DNA of 42,086 nt from JBGTGT01 sp051439375 (lineage in GTDB: Bacteria > Cyanobacteriota > Cyanobacteriia > Cyanobacteriales > Microcystaceae). The translations under genes and the position numbers were made by a program. Numbering within the stretch: position 1 is the first letter of the stretch; every line of letters begins with the position of its first letter. The notes beneath the pieces were generated by a model, which did no database searches, was not told where the DNA came from, and saw only the letters and a program-made list of their open reading frames with translations. The stretch lies in the NCBI GenBank assembly GCA_051439375.1, contig JBFRWB010000181.1:1-42086 (forward strand). Direction: 5' to 3'. Shown in pieces: positions 24,874 to 34,612 of the stretch.

Positions 24874-27018
24874 GTGATTAGTCAAGTTTCCTCCTCCTTT
24901 GATAGCCTAGAAGCTGCCTTAAAACACTATTTTGGTTATGATAAATTCCGTCCTAAGCAGCGAAAAGTTATTGAAGAAGCTCTTAATAATCAAGATTTGT
25001 TAGTAATAATGCCTACCGGGGGCGGTAAGTCTCTTTGCTTTCAATTACCTGCTCTTTTAAAATCAGGTGTTATGATTGTCGTTTCTCCTCTCATCGCCCT
25101 AATGCAAGATCAAGTAGATGGGTTATTAGAAAATGGGATTGGTGCAACATTTCTTAATAGTACCCTATCAATGACAGCAGTGCGATCGCGTCAACAAGCT
25201 ATTCTCAATGGTAAGATTAAATTGGTGTATGTTGCCCCTGAAAGGCTGTTAAGTGAACATTTTGGTCAATTTCTAGATACGATTCAGGAAACAGTCGGAA
25301 TTTCTGGGTTTGCCATTGATGAAGCTCATTGTGTATCTGAATGGGGACATGATTTTCGCCCAGAATATCGTAAATTACGACAATTACGGCAACGGTATCC
25401 AGATGTTCCCATGTTTGCTTTAACTGCAACCGCTACAAAACGGGTAAGACAAGATATTGTCCAACAATTAGGATTAAAAAAACCGGGGATTTATGTTTCT
25501 AGTTTTAATCGTCCTAATTTATATTATGAAGTTCGTCCTAAAGAAAGACGCAGTTATAATCAATTAATTCAATATATTCGCCGTCAAAAAGGGTCAGGAA
25601 TTGTCTATTGTTTTAGTCGGAAAAGTGTGGATGATTTAGCTTTTAGACTGCAACAAGATAAGATTTCTGCTTTACCTTATCATGCTGGATTAAGTGATCA
25701 ACAAAGACAGCATAATCAAATCAGTTTTATTCGAGATGATGTACAAGTAATTGTGGCTACGGTTGCTTTTGGAATGGGAATCAATAAGTTAGATGTACGG
25801 TTTGTTGTGCATTATGATTTACCAAAGAATTTAGAGAGTTATTACCAAGAATCAGGAAGAGCAGGACGAGATGGAGAACCGGCTGATTGTCTATTCTTTT
25901 TAGGATTAGGTGACATTAAAAAGATAGAATATATTATTAGAAATAAAAGTAATCCCGATGAGCAAACTATTGCTAGAAATCAACTCAGACAAGTGGTTAA
26001 TTATGGAGAAGGGAATGTTTGCCGTCGCACCATTTTATTAAGATATTTTGGGGAAAGCTTTCAAGAAAATTGTCAAAATTGTGATAATTGTTTGCGGCCT
26101 AAGCCAATAGAAGATTGGACCATTGAAGCCCAAAAATTCCTTTCTTGTGTAGCACGTTGCAAAGAACGATTTGGCATGACCCATATTATTGATGTTTTGC
26201 GTGGAGTGAAGAAGAAAAAGATTGAAAGTTACGGACATCATTTACTTTCTACCTATGGAATTGGACGAGATAGAACCATCGACGAATGGCGATTGTTAGG
26301 ACGTTCTTTACTGTATCAGGGATTATTAGATGAAAGCACTGATGGGTATTCTATTTTGAAATTGAACAAGAAAAGTTGGGAGATTTTACGCAAAAAAATG
26401 GAAGTAAAAATTGCTGTTCCTGATAAAAAATCGAGCTTAGAACGCTACAATCCTAGAGCAGCAGAAGCCGAATTATTATTTGATAGACTGCGCCAATTAC
26501 GCAAACAAATTGCTGATCAAAATAATATTGCACCCTATGTTATCTTTTCTGATTCTACTTTGAAAGTAATGGCACAGAAGAAGCCAAAAACTAAAGATGC
26601 TTTTGGAAGTCTTTCAGGGGTAACCACCTATAAATTAGAACAATATGGGGATCAGTTTATCTCGGAAATTCGTAGTTTTGTGCAAGAACAAGCTTTACCC
26701 GTTGCGTTACCCTCTCCTAGTCAAATGAGAACCTTACAACTCTATCAACAAGGTGTAAAAGTTAACGATATTGCAGAACTGAGAGGATTGAAAATTAATA
26801 CGATTTATGATCATTTAATAGAATTAGTAGAACTTCAGCAACCGATTAGAATTGATGACTTTGTTACATCACAAAAACAAAAGGAAATTTACCAAGTAAT
26901 GCAAAGAATGGGGGATGAGAAATTAACGCCTTTAAAAGACGCATTAGGTAATAAATATACTTATATAGAAATCAAATTTGTCAGGGCATGGTATCGTAGA
27001 GAAAAGCAGGATAGTTAG
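24874..27018 (+). CDS. recQ: ATP-dependent DNA helicase RecQ
   Basis: A 714-residue 3'-5' superfamily 2 helicase that acts on stalled forks and recombination intermediates. In order: Walker A MPTGGGKSLCFQLP (about residue 50), DEAH box FAIDEAHCVSEWGHDFRPEY (about 150), FALTATAT (motif III), the second RecA lobe with GIVYCFSRKSV and GMGINKLDVRFVVH, and motif VI YYQESGRAGRDG. A zinc-binding region with cysteines VCRRTILLRYFG and CQNCDNC follows, then a winged helix (about 415-520) and an HRDC domain (AEAELLFDRLRQLRKQIADQ). A C-terminal RQC-linked helix-turn-helix domain follows (MRTLQLYQQGVKVNDIAELR). The start is a GTG. It stands alone after a repeat-filled spacer. Confidence 0.95.
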   Translation: MISQVSSSFDSLEAALKHYFGYDKFRPKQRKVIEEALNNQDLLVIMPTGGGKSLCFQLPALLKSGVMIVVSPLIALMQDQVDGLLENGIGATFLNSTLSMTAVRSRQQAILNGKIKLVYVAPERLLSEHFGQFLDTIQETVGISGFAIDEAHCVSEWGHDFRPEYRKLRQLRQRYPDVPMFALTATATKRVRQDIVQQLGLKKPGIYVSSFNRPNLYYEVRPKERRSYNQLIQYIRRQKGSGIVYCFSRKSVDDLAFRLQQDKISALPYHAGLSDQQRQHNQISFIRDDVQVIVATVAFGMGINKLDVRFVVHYDLPKNLESYYQESGRAGRDGEPADCLFFLGLGDIKKIEYIIRNKSNPDEQTIARNQLRQVVNYGEGNVCRRTILLRYFGESFQENCQNCDNCLRPKPIEDWTIEAQKFLSCVARCKERFGMTHIIDVLRGVKKKKIESYGHHLLSTYGIGRDRTIDEWRLLGRSLLYQGLLDESTDGYSILKLNKKSWEILRKKMEVKIAVPDKKSSLERYNPRAAEAELLFDRLRQLRKQIADQNNIAPYVIFSDSTLKVMAQKKPKTKDAFGSLSGVTTYKLEQYGDQFISEIRSFVQEQALPVALPSPSQMRTLQLYQQGVKVNDIAELRGLKINTIYDHLIELVELQQPIRIDDFVTSQKQKEIYQVMQRMGDEKLTPLKDALGNKYTYIEIKFVRAWYRREKQDS

Positions 27019-27287
27019 AAAATATACAGGGTTTGCGGTGGATTAATTTTTAGTTTTAAGCATGAAATTACGATACGATGCACAAAAGTTAACCTATACT
27101 CATCCTACTGTTTAGCCTGTACTGTTTTAGGATTATTTTACTCTACCGCGTTTCGTTGGCAATGACAGATGATAAAATTAAATTTTAGCCTCAAGGTTGC
27201 TCATGTTGAAAGAATCATTAAAAATTGCTGATTGATTAAGATTATCATTTACCCTAAAAGTAGTAACATTAATCAGAAGAAAGAATT

Positions 27288-27830
27288 ATGGCTTACTTAT
27301 GTGATTTAGGAAATGGTCAAACAATTTACTTAGATAACCAAGGCACTCAAACCGTTGTTACCTCCATCACCCAAAGCTTTGGACAACAACAACAGTCTAG
27401 TAATCAATTTACGACAGGAAAATGGTCATCTCTGCCACAAATCTATCAATTTCCCAATGGAATTGTTATCAAGATTATTACTACTCAAGGAGAATATAAC
27501 GTGCAGATTCAAGGTAGTAATATGGTGATGAATCAGGGGTTAATTGATGTGGGAAATACGCCAACCCTTCCCTTAAAACAAGTATCAGAAACAGCTTCAA
27601 ATATGCCACCTATGCAGCCAATGCAACCCTTAGAACCCATGAAACCGATGCAACCAATGCAAATGGGGAATATGTCCCTGAATATGCAGCCCATGGAGAT
27701 GAAAATGGGGAATATGTCTATGACAATGGGAGAAACACCCAAGACTGGCCGACGCTTTTGCAGTCAATGTGGTTCACCTGTCAAAGAGAGTGACAAATTT
27801 TGTGCGAGTTGTGGCCATCGCTTAGGTTAG
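27288..27830 (+). CDS. Zinc-ribbon protein with Met/Pro-rich linker
   Basis: A 180-residue protein of three parts. The N-terminal 90 residues look like a small beta domain (GNGQTIYLDNQGTQTVVTSI, IYQFPNGIVIKIITTQGEYN). A linker of about 50 residues, rich in Met, Pro and Gln, consists of MQPMQPLEPMKPMQPMQ followed by alternating GNMS and MKM units. The C-terminus is a four-cysteine zinc ribbon, FCSQCGSPVKESDKFCASCG. The linker is slippage-prone and could bind copper or other soft metals through its methionines, but that is speculation. Zinc ribbons of this form are often regulatory or scaffold parts. The function is not known. Confidence 0.8.
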   Translation: MAYLCDLGNGQTIYLDNQGTQTVVTSITQSFGQQQQSSNQFTTGKWSSLPQIYQFPNGIVIKIITTQGEYNVQIQGSNMVMNQGLIDVGNTPTLPLKQVSETASNMPPMQPMQPLEPMKPMQPMQMGNMSLNMQPMEMKMGNMSMTMGETPKTGRRFCSQCGSPVKESDKFCASCGHRLG

Positions 27831-27834
27831 GAAA

Positions 27835-28299
27835 TTAGACTTTCTTTTTATCTTTTTTTCGCCAAACCCAAAGGAAATTTGTTACCATACTCCATCCTAC
27901 GGACACACAAGTGGCTAAAATTGTAGAAATATACAGATTCAGTTGTAAACCATCCCCAATTATTTGTTCACCCCACAACATATCCAGAAGGGGTAAAAAG
28001 ATATATCTACTACAAACAAGCCAGACAATAAAACTGCTAAAATTTGCTAAATGATATTCCCAACATCGCTTAAAACTTGGACGAGGATAGCCAAATACCC
28101 AATAATCATTGGCAAAATAACGCAATAATGTTCCCGTTTCTCCTGCTAGGATAAGAGAGATAGTTTCATTCAACTGAAACACCTCTTTAAAAACCCCTAA
28201 TAAGGGTAAATTTAACCCCGTAAAAAAGAGGCCAACAATCCACCAACGAACCATTTGGGAATCGAAAAAAGATTTAAGAGAGAAGGCTTGTTTATTCAC
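27835..28299 (-). CDS. GtrA-like integral membrane protein
   Basis: A 154-residue GtrA-family protein with four membrane segments. Recognisable points are RWWIVGLFFTGLNLPLLGVF at the start, LRYFANDYWVFGYPRP after the second segment, and the last segment VSVGWSMVTNFLWVWRKK with a basic end. Members are thought to help move lipid-linked sugars across the membrane for cell-wall or O-antigen modification. No glycosyltransferase is adjacent here. It is convergent with the zinc-ribbon gene (4 bases apart) and divergent from the haemagglutinin-CHAT gene. Confidence 0.85.
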   Translation of the reverse strand: MNKQAFSLKSFFDSQMVRWWIVGLFFTGLNLPLLGVFKEVFQLNETISLILAGETGTLLRYFANDYWVFGYPRPSFKRCWEYHLANFSSFIVWLVCSRYIFLPLLDMLWGEQIIGDGLQLNLYISTILATCVSVGWSMVTNFLWVWRKKDKKKV

Positions 28300-28471
28300 A
28301 GGGCGTTTCTAGATAGAATAAAGATCATCCTTGACAATATCTTACGCTTCAAGATTTGTCAAAGGATTAGAGGGAATTTATGATTGTCTTGCAAAGTTTA
28401 GATAGAATAGATAATAGCGATCGCAAAATAATCTTGGGATACATCAAAGCACAAAAACGAGGCAAATACCT

Positions 28472-31400
28472 ATGAAAAAAATAAGTAAAGTTTATTGGAT
28501 AAATATCGTCTGTTTAGCTATTAATTTTCTATGTTCTCAATCAATCCTAGCACAATCCATTGTTCCGGCTGACGATGGAACAGGAACAGTCGTTAATCAG
28601 CAAGGAAATTATGTAGAAATTACAGGGGGAACTTTATCAGGAGATGGGAGTAATTTATTCCATAGTTTAGAGCAATTGGGGCTTTCTGCCAATCAAATCG
28701 CTACTTTTCTCTCTGATCCTCAAATTCGCAATATTTTAACCCGTGTGGTTGGGGGAGATCCTTCTGTGATCAATGGATTACTACAGGTTACGGGTGGGAA
28801 TTCTAATCTCTTCATTATGAATCCATCTGGCGTTATTTTTGGTACAGATGCTCGAATTAATGTGCCATCAGATTTTGCGGTAACCACCGCAACAGGAATT
28901 GGTTTTGGGAATAATACTTGGTTTAATGCAGTAGGAGAGAATGATTATGTAAATTTAATGGGAAATCCGTCCCAGTTTGTCTTTGACATAGCACAATCTG
29001 GTTCTATTGTCAATGCGGGTGTATTAACCGTTGGGGAAGGAAACAACTTAAGCTTAATTGGGGGAAATGTTGTCAATACAGGGACATTAAATGCACCTAA
29101 TGGCAATATTACTATTGCAGCTATTGAAGGGACAAATTTATTGCGAATTACATCGAATAACAGCCTAGTTAGCTTGGTAGTAGAAGTTCCCCAAGATCGT
29201 CAAGATAGGGATTTAGGGATTAAGCCGACAGATTTAGCGACATTATTAACGATTGGGGGAGAAAATAACAGCTTACTCGCTGATGTGATTAATAATCAAG
29301 GTAATAGTCTTATTTCAGGGGAAATTAATACAAATTCTCTTACTAACGGGGGGAATATTACCATCGTTGGCAATAGAGTAGAGGCAAGGGATGGAGAAAT
29401 TAGGGCAATTGGCAATGAGAATGGGGGAAATATCAGAATTGGTGGAGATTTACAGGGTTTAGATACCATTCCCTCTGCTGATGTCACGATTGTTGACTCA
29501 GACACTGTGATTAATGCAGATAGTCAGAATGAGGGAGAAGGAGGAAATATTATCATCTGGGGGAATAGTCGCACAACCTTTGAAGGAAGTATTAGCGCAA
29601 GGGGAGGGTTATGGGGAGGAGATGGTGGCTTTGTGGAGATTTCTGGTAAAAATGATTTGATTGCACCGAATGTTTTAAATAATGTTGATATTTCTGCACC
29701 AAACGGTCAAGCAGGGACATTACTAATTGATCCCAATAATATCATTATTCAGAGTGGCACAGGAAGTCCAATTAATGATGATGTTACCAATGCCACTCCG
29801 TTAAGTGCAAGTGAGATTAATCTCTTTTTAGAAAATCAAGGAAATTTAACCATTACAACCACTGGAGATAAGGGAGAAATTGGAAATATTGTGCAAGAAT
29901 TGGGAGCAAATATTACTTGGAGTACAGGAAACCAGTTAACCTTAAATGCAGATAATAATATTGAGTTAAACGCATCAATTGAAGCGCAAGGTTTAGGATC
30001 TTTAATCCTTAATGCAGGAAATAATATTAATCTTAATTCTACCAGTAGTATCACCTTAAAAACAGGAATATTAACCCTCAATGGAGATAATAATATTACT
30101 ATTAATAGTCCGATTACTACTGATAGTAAACTGACAATTAACAATAGTGGACTAACCACCATTAGTCAACCTCTGAACCTTCAAAGTTTAGAAACAGATC
30201 AAGGCGGAACTACACAAATTAATACGTTAGTTAGAACTTCAGAAGGTTCTCAAGTTTATCAAGATCAGGTAGTAATCGGGAATTCAATTACCTTAATTGG
30301 GAATGATTTCGTTTTTAATGATATAGTCAATTCAGAAATCAACGAAAATAATAACTTAACGCTTTTGATTTCTTCAACACCTTCCAATCGAGGACAAATA
30401 ATTTTTAAAGAAACAGTCGGTGGGGTTCAACCATTAGGAAATATGTTTTTAGTGAGTAGTGATGGGATCACTTTTGATAAACCTCTAAAGACTGAAGGCA
30501 ATTTAACCCTAGTCAGTAATGACAATATCATTGTTAATGAAGGGATTAATAGCGGAGGAATAATTTCGATTCGGACATTTAAAACCACTAAGTTAACGGG
30601 GGATATTATTGCTCAAGAAATTGTAACTGATCGAAGATTAACCTCTGCTGGAGATGAGAACCAAACCATTATACATGGAAATATCATAGTAGAAAAACAA
30701 GAATATAATGATTTTTTAAATGTCATAGAAACAGGGACTTTAGTGGGTAACGAAATCACTTTTAACCAATCAGTAACAGGAACAGGTAGCTTAACCATTG
30801 CTCCTCTCGATAATACTCATGATATTATTATAGGCTCAACTCAAAATAATAGTAACCAGCTTAATCTCACCCAAAATGATATTAATAATTTGCAAGAAGT
30901 TAACTCTCTAACTATTGGAGGGACAGATGGACAAGGAACAATAAATATAGAAAGCGATACAACCTTTAATAATCAAACTATAACTTTGCAAGGACAAAAT
31001 ATCACTCAAGATGGTCATTTAATTGTCAATCATATCCTGAATTTGGATGCAACAGAAAATATTATTTTAACCAATACGAATAATGACTTTACAACTGTTG
31101 CTATTAACCAAGGTCAAAATGTAGTGTTGACTGATATGAATGATATTAACATTAATTCGAGTCAAATTACAGGCAATTTACAGCTTAACAGTGCGGGAAC
31201 AACTCGCTTAAATGGCGATATTTCTGCTAATCGTATCCTCACAGATGAGATGGGGAAAACCGAAATCCAAGGAACAATTAATACCCAAAACGAGCAAACC
31301 TACAACGATCCGATTAATTTAGTCAATGAAAGTACCTTGTCAGGAACGGATCTGAGTATCAATCATCCCTTACAAGGAAATAATTATAATTTAACCCTAA

Positions 31401-33241
31401 ACTTTAGTGAAACAGTCACAACCGAAACAATTACTAATACGAATAACTTGACAATCATTGGTCAGCAAGGAATTGAAACCGAAAATATTAGCGCACAAGG
31501 AAATATTACTTTAAATAGCGATCGCTTTGTTCGGGTTCGCCAAGGCGAAAACCCTTCTAATAGCAGTATTTTGACAACCCAAGGGTCTAACATTACCATT
31601 ACCCACGGTGAACCCATATTTGAAGTAGAAACCTCTCAATTTAACTATAGTGGAACAGCCAATCAAATTAACAATCAACAAGACACAATTTCTGAGGGAA
31701 CAACATTAACTGGTACCTTCACAACTGGAAATATTGCTATTATTTTTACTAACCCTTCTACACCCGACCCTGAAACACCTAATCCAGACCCAGAGTTACC
31801 CACAACTGAAATCCCCCCCATTACAGAAATCTCTACAGAAGTAATTTCTCAAAACGAACTCGTGAGCATTACCAATTCTGTGAATAATAGTGAGAACAAT
31901 TTCTCTTCTACGAATCTGGATATTAGCTTGAATAACAATGCTCAAATCACTGTTTTTAACCCTTCTAGTAGTGCGGACATTGAGCAGACAGAACAAGCAG
32001 TTAGCACAGATTTTAAAACATTTCTAGCAGTTGAGGGACAAAAAAATATAACTTTAGACGATTCTCAAAAAATTCTTCAAATAGGCTATGAAAATACTAA
32101 TATTCGCACTGGGATTATCTATGCAATTTTTCAACCTTCCCAAAAGAATGAAACCCTGTGGCGTTATGACTCCGCACAACGGGAGCAAACCGTAACCAGT
32201 AATATTGAAGATGAACAACTTATACTGATGTTAGTGACTCAAGACGGTGCAGTTGTGCGTAAACGAGTTAACAACGTTACACGAGGCGATATTATACGCA
32301 CCTATCAGGAATTACAAGCCACAATTCTCAATCCCCGTCGGCCAACTGCTTACTTAAAACCCTCTCAACAATTCTACCAGTGGTTAATTGCACCCTTGGA
32401 AACTGAATTAAACGACCGTAAAATAGAAAATATCGCTTTTATTTTAGATTCTGGTCTCCGTTCTCTCCCCGTCGCCGCCTTACATGATGGTGAGCGTTTT
32501 CTGATAGAACGGTATAGCATGGCGATTATGCCCAGTTTATCCCTTACCGACTTTCGTTACCGTAATCTACAAGGCGAACAAGTCCTCGCAATGGGAGCGT
32601 CTGAGTTTACAGAACAAAATCCCTTACCTGCTGTTCCCATCGAACTGTCTATTATCACTGAGCAACTCTGGGAAGGAAAAAACTTCTTAAATGAAGGATT
32701 TACCCTCAATAATCTCAATCAAGCTCGTCAACAACAACCGTTTAGAATTATTCACCTTGCTACCCACGCTAAATTTGCACAAGGAGAACTCAATAATTCT
32801 TACATACAATTGTGGGATGAAAGATTGCAAGTGGCTCAATTACGGGATCTCAACTTAGGTGAATCTTCCGTGGATTTATTAGTCTTGAGTGCTTGTCAAA
32901 CAGCTTTAGGGGATAAAAACGCAGAATTAGGCTTTGCTGGTGCAGCAGTTCTCGCTAACGTCAAATCAGTGTTAGGTAGTCTCTGGGAAGTGAGTGATGA
33001 GGGGACATTAGGATTAATGACTGTATTTTATCAATCCTTGCAAACCGCCCCCACCAAATCTCAAGCATTGCAACAAGCACAATTAAGTCTCTTAAATAAA
33101 ACAACCCGTCTAGAAGAAGGAAAATTAGTCATCGCAGCGCAAAAATTTGAGCTTCCCCCAGTTTTCGCCAATATGGTTGATCATGATCTGAGTCATCCCT
33201 ATTATTGGGCTGCATTTACCCTCATTGGTAATCCTTGGTAG
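28472..33241 (+). CDS. Exported haemagglutinin-type repeat protein with C-terminal CHAT protease domain
   Basis: A 1589-residue fusion. A signal peptide (VYWINIVCLAINFLCSQSIL, cut near AQS) leads into a two-partner-secretion N-terminal domain (about 30-280) with NLFIMNPSGVIFGTDARINV and DFAVTTATG. The middle, about 280-1110, is a long series of Asn/Thr/Ile/Leu-rich beta-helix repeats, followed by a Pro-rich hinge (NPSTPDPETPNPDPELPTTE). The last 300 residues form a CHAT domain, a caspase-like cysteine protease fold. It contains LDSGLRSLPVAALHDGERFL, His1432 in IIHLATHAKF, Cys1475 in LVLSACQTALGD, and GAAVLANVKSVLGSLWEVSD; the His-Cys dyad is complete. No TpsB-type translocator is in the window. 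The AT-rich coding and many slippery repeats suggest fast evolution. A caspase-family gene follows 62 bases on. Confidence 0.93.
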   Translation: MKKISKVYWINIVCLAINFLCSQSILAQSIVPADDGTGTVVNQQGNYVEITGGTLSGDGSNLFHSLEQLGLSANQIATFLSDPQIRNILTRVVGGDPSVINGLLQVTGGNSNLFIMNPSGVIFGTDARINVPSDFAVTTATGIGFGNNTWFNAVGENDYVNLMGNPSQFVFDIAQSGSIVNAGVLTVGEGNNLSLIGGNVVNTGTLNAPNGNITIAAIEGTNLLRITSNNSLVSLVVEVPQDRQDRDLGIKPTDLATLLTIGGENNSLLADVINNQGNSLISGEINTNSLTNGGNITIVGNRVEARDGEIRAIGNENGGNIRIGGDLQGLDTIPSADVTIVDSDTVINADSQNEGEGGNIIIWGNSRTTFEGSISARGGLWGGDGGFVEISGKNDLIAPNVLNNVDISAPNGQAGTLLIDPNNIIIQSGTGSPINDDVTNATPLSASEINLFLENQGNLTITTTGDKGEIGNIVQELGANITWSTGNQLTLNADNNIELNASIEAQGLGSLILNAGNNINLNSTSSITLKTGILTLNGDNNITINSPITTDSKLTINNSGLTTISQPLNLQSLETDQGGTTQINTLVRTSEGSQVYQDQVVIGNSITLIGNDFVFNDIVNSEINENNNLTLLISSTPSNRGQIIFKETVGGVQPLGNMFLVSSDGITFDKPLKTEGNLTLVSNDNIIVNEGINSGGIISIRTFKTTKLTGDIIAQEIVTDRRLTSAGDENQTIIHGNIIVEKQEYNDFLNVIETGTLVGNEITFNQSVTGTGSLTIAPLDNTHDIIIGSTQNNSNQLNLTQNDINNLQEVNSLTIGGTDGQGTINIESDTTFNNQTITLQGQNITQDGHLIVNHILNLDATENIILTNTNNDFTTVAINQGQNVVLTDMNDININSSQITGNLQLNSAGTTRLNGDISANRILTDEMGKTEIQGTINTQNEQTYNDPINLVNESTLSGTDLSINHPLQGNNYNLTLNFSETVTTETITNTNNLTIIGQQGIETENISAQGNITLNSDRFVRVRQGENPSNSSILTTQGSNITITHGEPIFEVETSQFNYSGTANQINNQQDTISEGTTLTGTFTTGNIAIIFTNPSTPDPETPNPDPELPTTEIPPITEISTEVISQNELVSITNSVNNSENNFSSTNLDISLNNNAQITVFNPSSSADIEQTEQAVSTDFKTFLAVEGQKNITLDDSQKILQIGYENTNIRTGIIYAIFQPSQKNETLWRYDSAQREQTVTSNIEDEQLILMLVTQDGAVVRKRVNNVTRGDIIRTYQELQATILNPRRPTAYLKPSQQFYQWLIAPLETELNDRKIENIAFILDSGLRSLPVAALHDGERFLIERYSMAIMPSLSLTDFRYRNLQGEQVLAMGASEFTEQNPLPAVPIELSIITEQLWEGKNFLNEGFTLNNLNQARQQQPFRIIHLATHAKFAQGELNNSYIQLWDERLQVAQLRDLNLGESSVDLLVLSACQTALGDKNAELGFAGAAVLANVKSVLGSLWEVSDEGTLGLMTVFYQSLQTAPTKSQALQQAQLSLLNKTTRLEEGKLVIAAQKFELPPVFANMVDHDLSHPYYWAAFTLIGNPW

Positions 33242-33303
33242 GATAAAATAGGCTATTTTGATTTCCTGCTTTATAGCATTAAACATTTATTCTTGAGATT
33301 ATT

Positions 33304-34608
33304 ATGGCAAAGTTTGCTTTGATTATTGCTATCCCTGAATATGAGTCTCGTTCTATCAAACCACTCCCAAAGACAACTCACGATGGGGAAACGATTGCTA
33401 GACTATTACATCATCATGGCGATTATCAGATCACCAGATTACCCCGTAAGGGAAATGGGGAGACAGGAGACTATGAAATGAAAGCAGGTAAAGTAACCGT
33501 TGATGAGTTATATCAAACAATAAAGCAATTTTTAGAGGATGCGAAGGGAAGACCTAGCTTAATCTATTTTACAGGACATGGGTTTACCGTCCGCGATCGC
33601 TTTGATCAGAAAACAGGATATTTAGCCACATCAGATTGTCAAGTAACATTTAAAGATAACCAGATTATTGATCAAAAAAATGGCTTTCCCTTAACCGTCT
33701 TAGATACATTGATTCAAGGGGCTAATTTAAGCGAATTGGTGGTGTTATTAGATTGTTGCTATAGTGGAAATTATATTAAATCGTCTTTAATGGGTCAAAG
33801 TTTAAAGACGTTTGAACATAAACAAAATTATTATCTCATAACTGCTTGTGGTCCTAATGAAACGGCAAAAACCATTCGCGAAGATGAACATAGTGTCTTT
33901 TCTGGGGCAATCATTCAAGGATTATCTCAAGATAATATCAATATTAAGGGTGAGATTAGTTGCGATCGCTTATTCGACTCTATTAATACTCAAATTGGAG
34001 GAAAGTTGCAAACGCCCTTACGAATGGGAAGAGGAAGTACCATTATTTTAGTCCAATATTCTTTAAGTGAAACAAAGCAAACCCCAGAGAGTAAAGCGAG
34101 AAAAGAACAAGATAGAGATAGAGAAATAGAAATCTATCGTCAACAAATTAAAGATTTATTAGAGATAGTTAAACAACAAGCCAGTCGCCCCACAACGACT
34201 CAAAACATCAACCAATCTCATTCAGGAAGTGGTGATAACGTTGCTGGAAATAAAACCGAATATAATTTTCAAGGTGTAACCTTTGGTAGTGGATTTTCTC
34301 AAGGAGATTATACAGGAAATGTAACTAATAATTATGGGAATTCTTCACTCAATGAAACGGTCAAAGAAATTGAATTATTTATTGGTGAACTTGCCCAAAG
34401 TATAAATCAAAGTCCCTTAAATACACCTGCGATGAGCATGACTGATAAAAGAGAGATAGCAGCCCAAACAATACTAGAAAAGATTGAAACAACTCCTGTA
34501 TGGAAAGAAAAAGTGATTCAAGCCCGTCAACAAGGCTTATTAGAAGGTTTGAAAACAAATCCGATTGGTGTATCTGTCGCAGATGGAATTGAACACTGGA
34601 AAATGTAA
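33304..34608 (+). CDS. Caspase-family (C14) protein with C-terminal helical domain
   Basis: A 434-residue metacaspase-like protein. The N-terminal peptidase domain (1-250) has catalytic His92 in IYFTGHGFTVRD and Cys152 in VVLLDCCYSGNY, so it looks active. Residues 262-295 form a charged coiled coil (ARKEQDRDREIEIYRQQIKD). A Gly/Asn-rich linker (GSGDNVAGNKTEYNFQGVTF) precedes a C-terminal helical domain (350-434: ETVKEIELFIGELAQSINQS, AAQTILEKIETTPVWKEKVI) of a kind I recall from many cyanobacterial proteins with mixed effector domains. There is no signal peptide, so it acts in the cytoplasm. It follows the CHAT fusion by 62 bases in the same direction and ends 4 bases from a convergent kinase gene. 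Its substrates are unknown. Confidence 0.92.
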   Translation: MAKFALIIAIPEYESRSIKPLPKTTHDGETIARLLHHHGDYQITRLPRKGNGETGDYEMKAGKVTVDELYQTIKQFLEDAKGRPSLIYFTGHGFTVRDRFDQKTGYLATSDCQVTFKDNQIIDQKNGFPLTVLDTLIQGANLSELVVLLDCCYSGNYIKSSLMGQSLKTFEHKQNYYLITACGPNETAKTIREDEHSVFSGAIIQGLSQDNINIKGEISCDRLFDSINTQIGGKLQTPLRMGRGSTIILVQYSLSETKQTPESKARKEQDRDREIEIYRQQIKDLLEIVKQQASRPTTTQNINQSHSGSGDNVAGNKTEYNFQGVTFGSGFSQGDYTGNVTNNYGNSSLNETVKEIELFIGELAQSINQSPLNTPAMSMTDKREIAAQTILEKIETTPVWKEKVIQARQQGLLEGLKTNPIGVSVADGIEHWKM

Positions 34609-34612
34609 GTAA

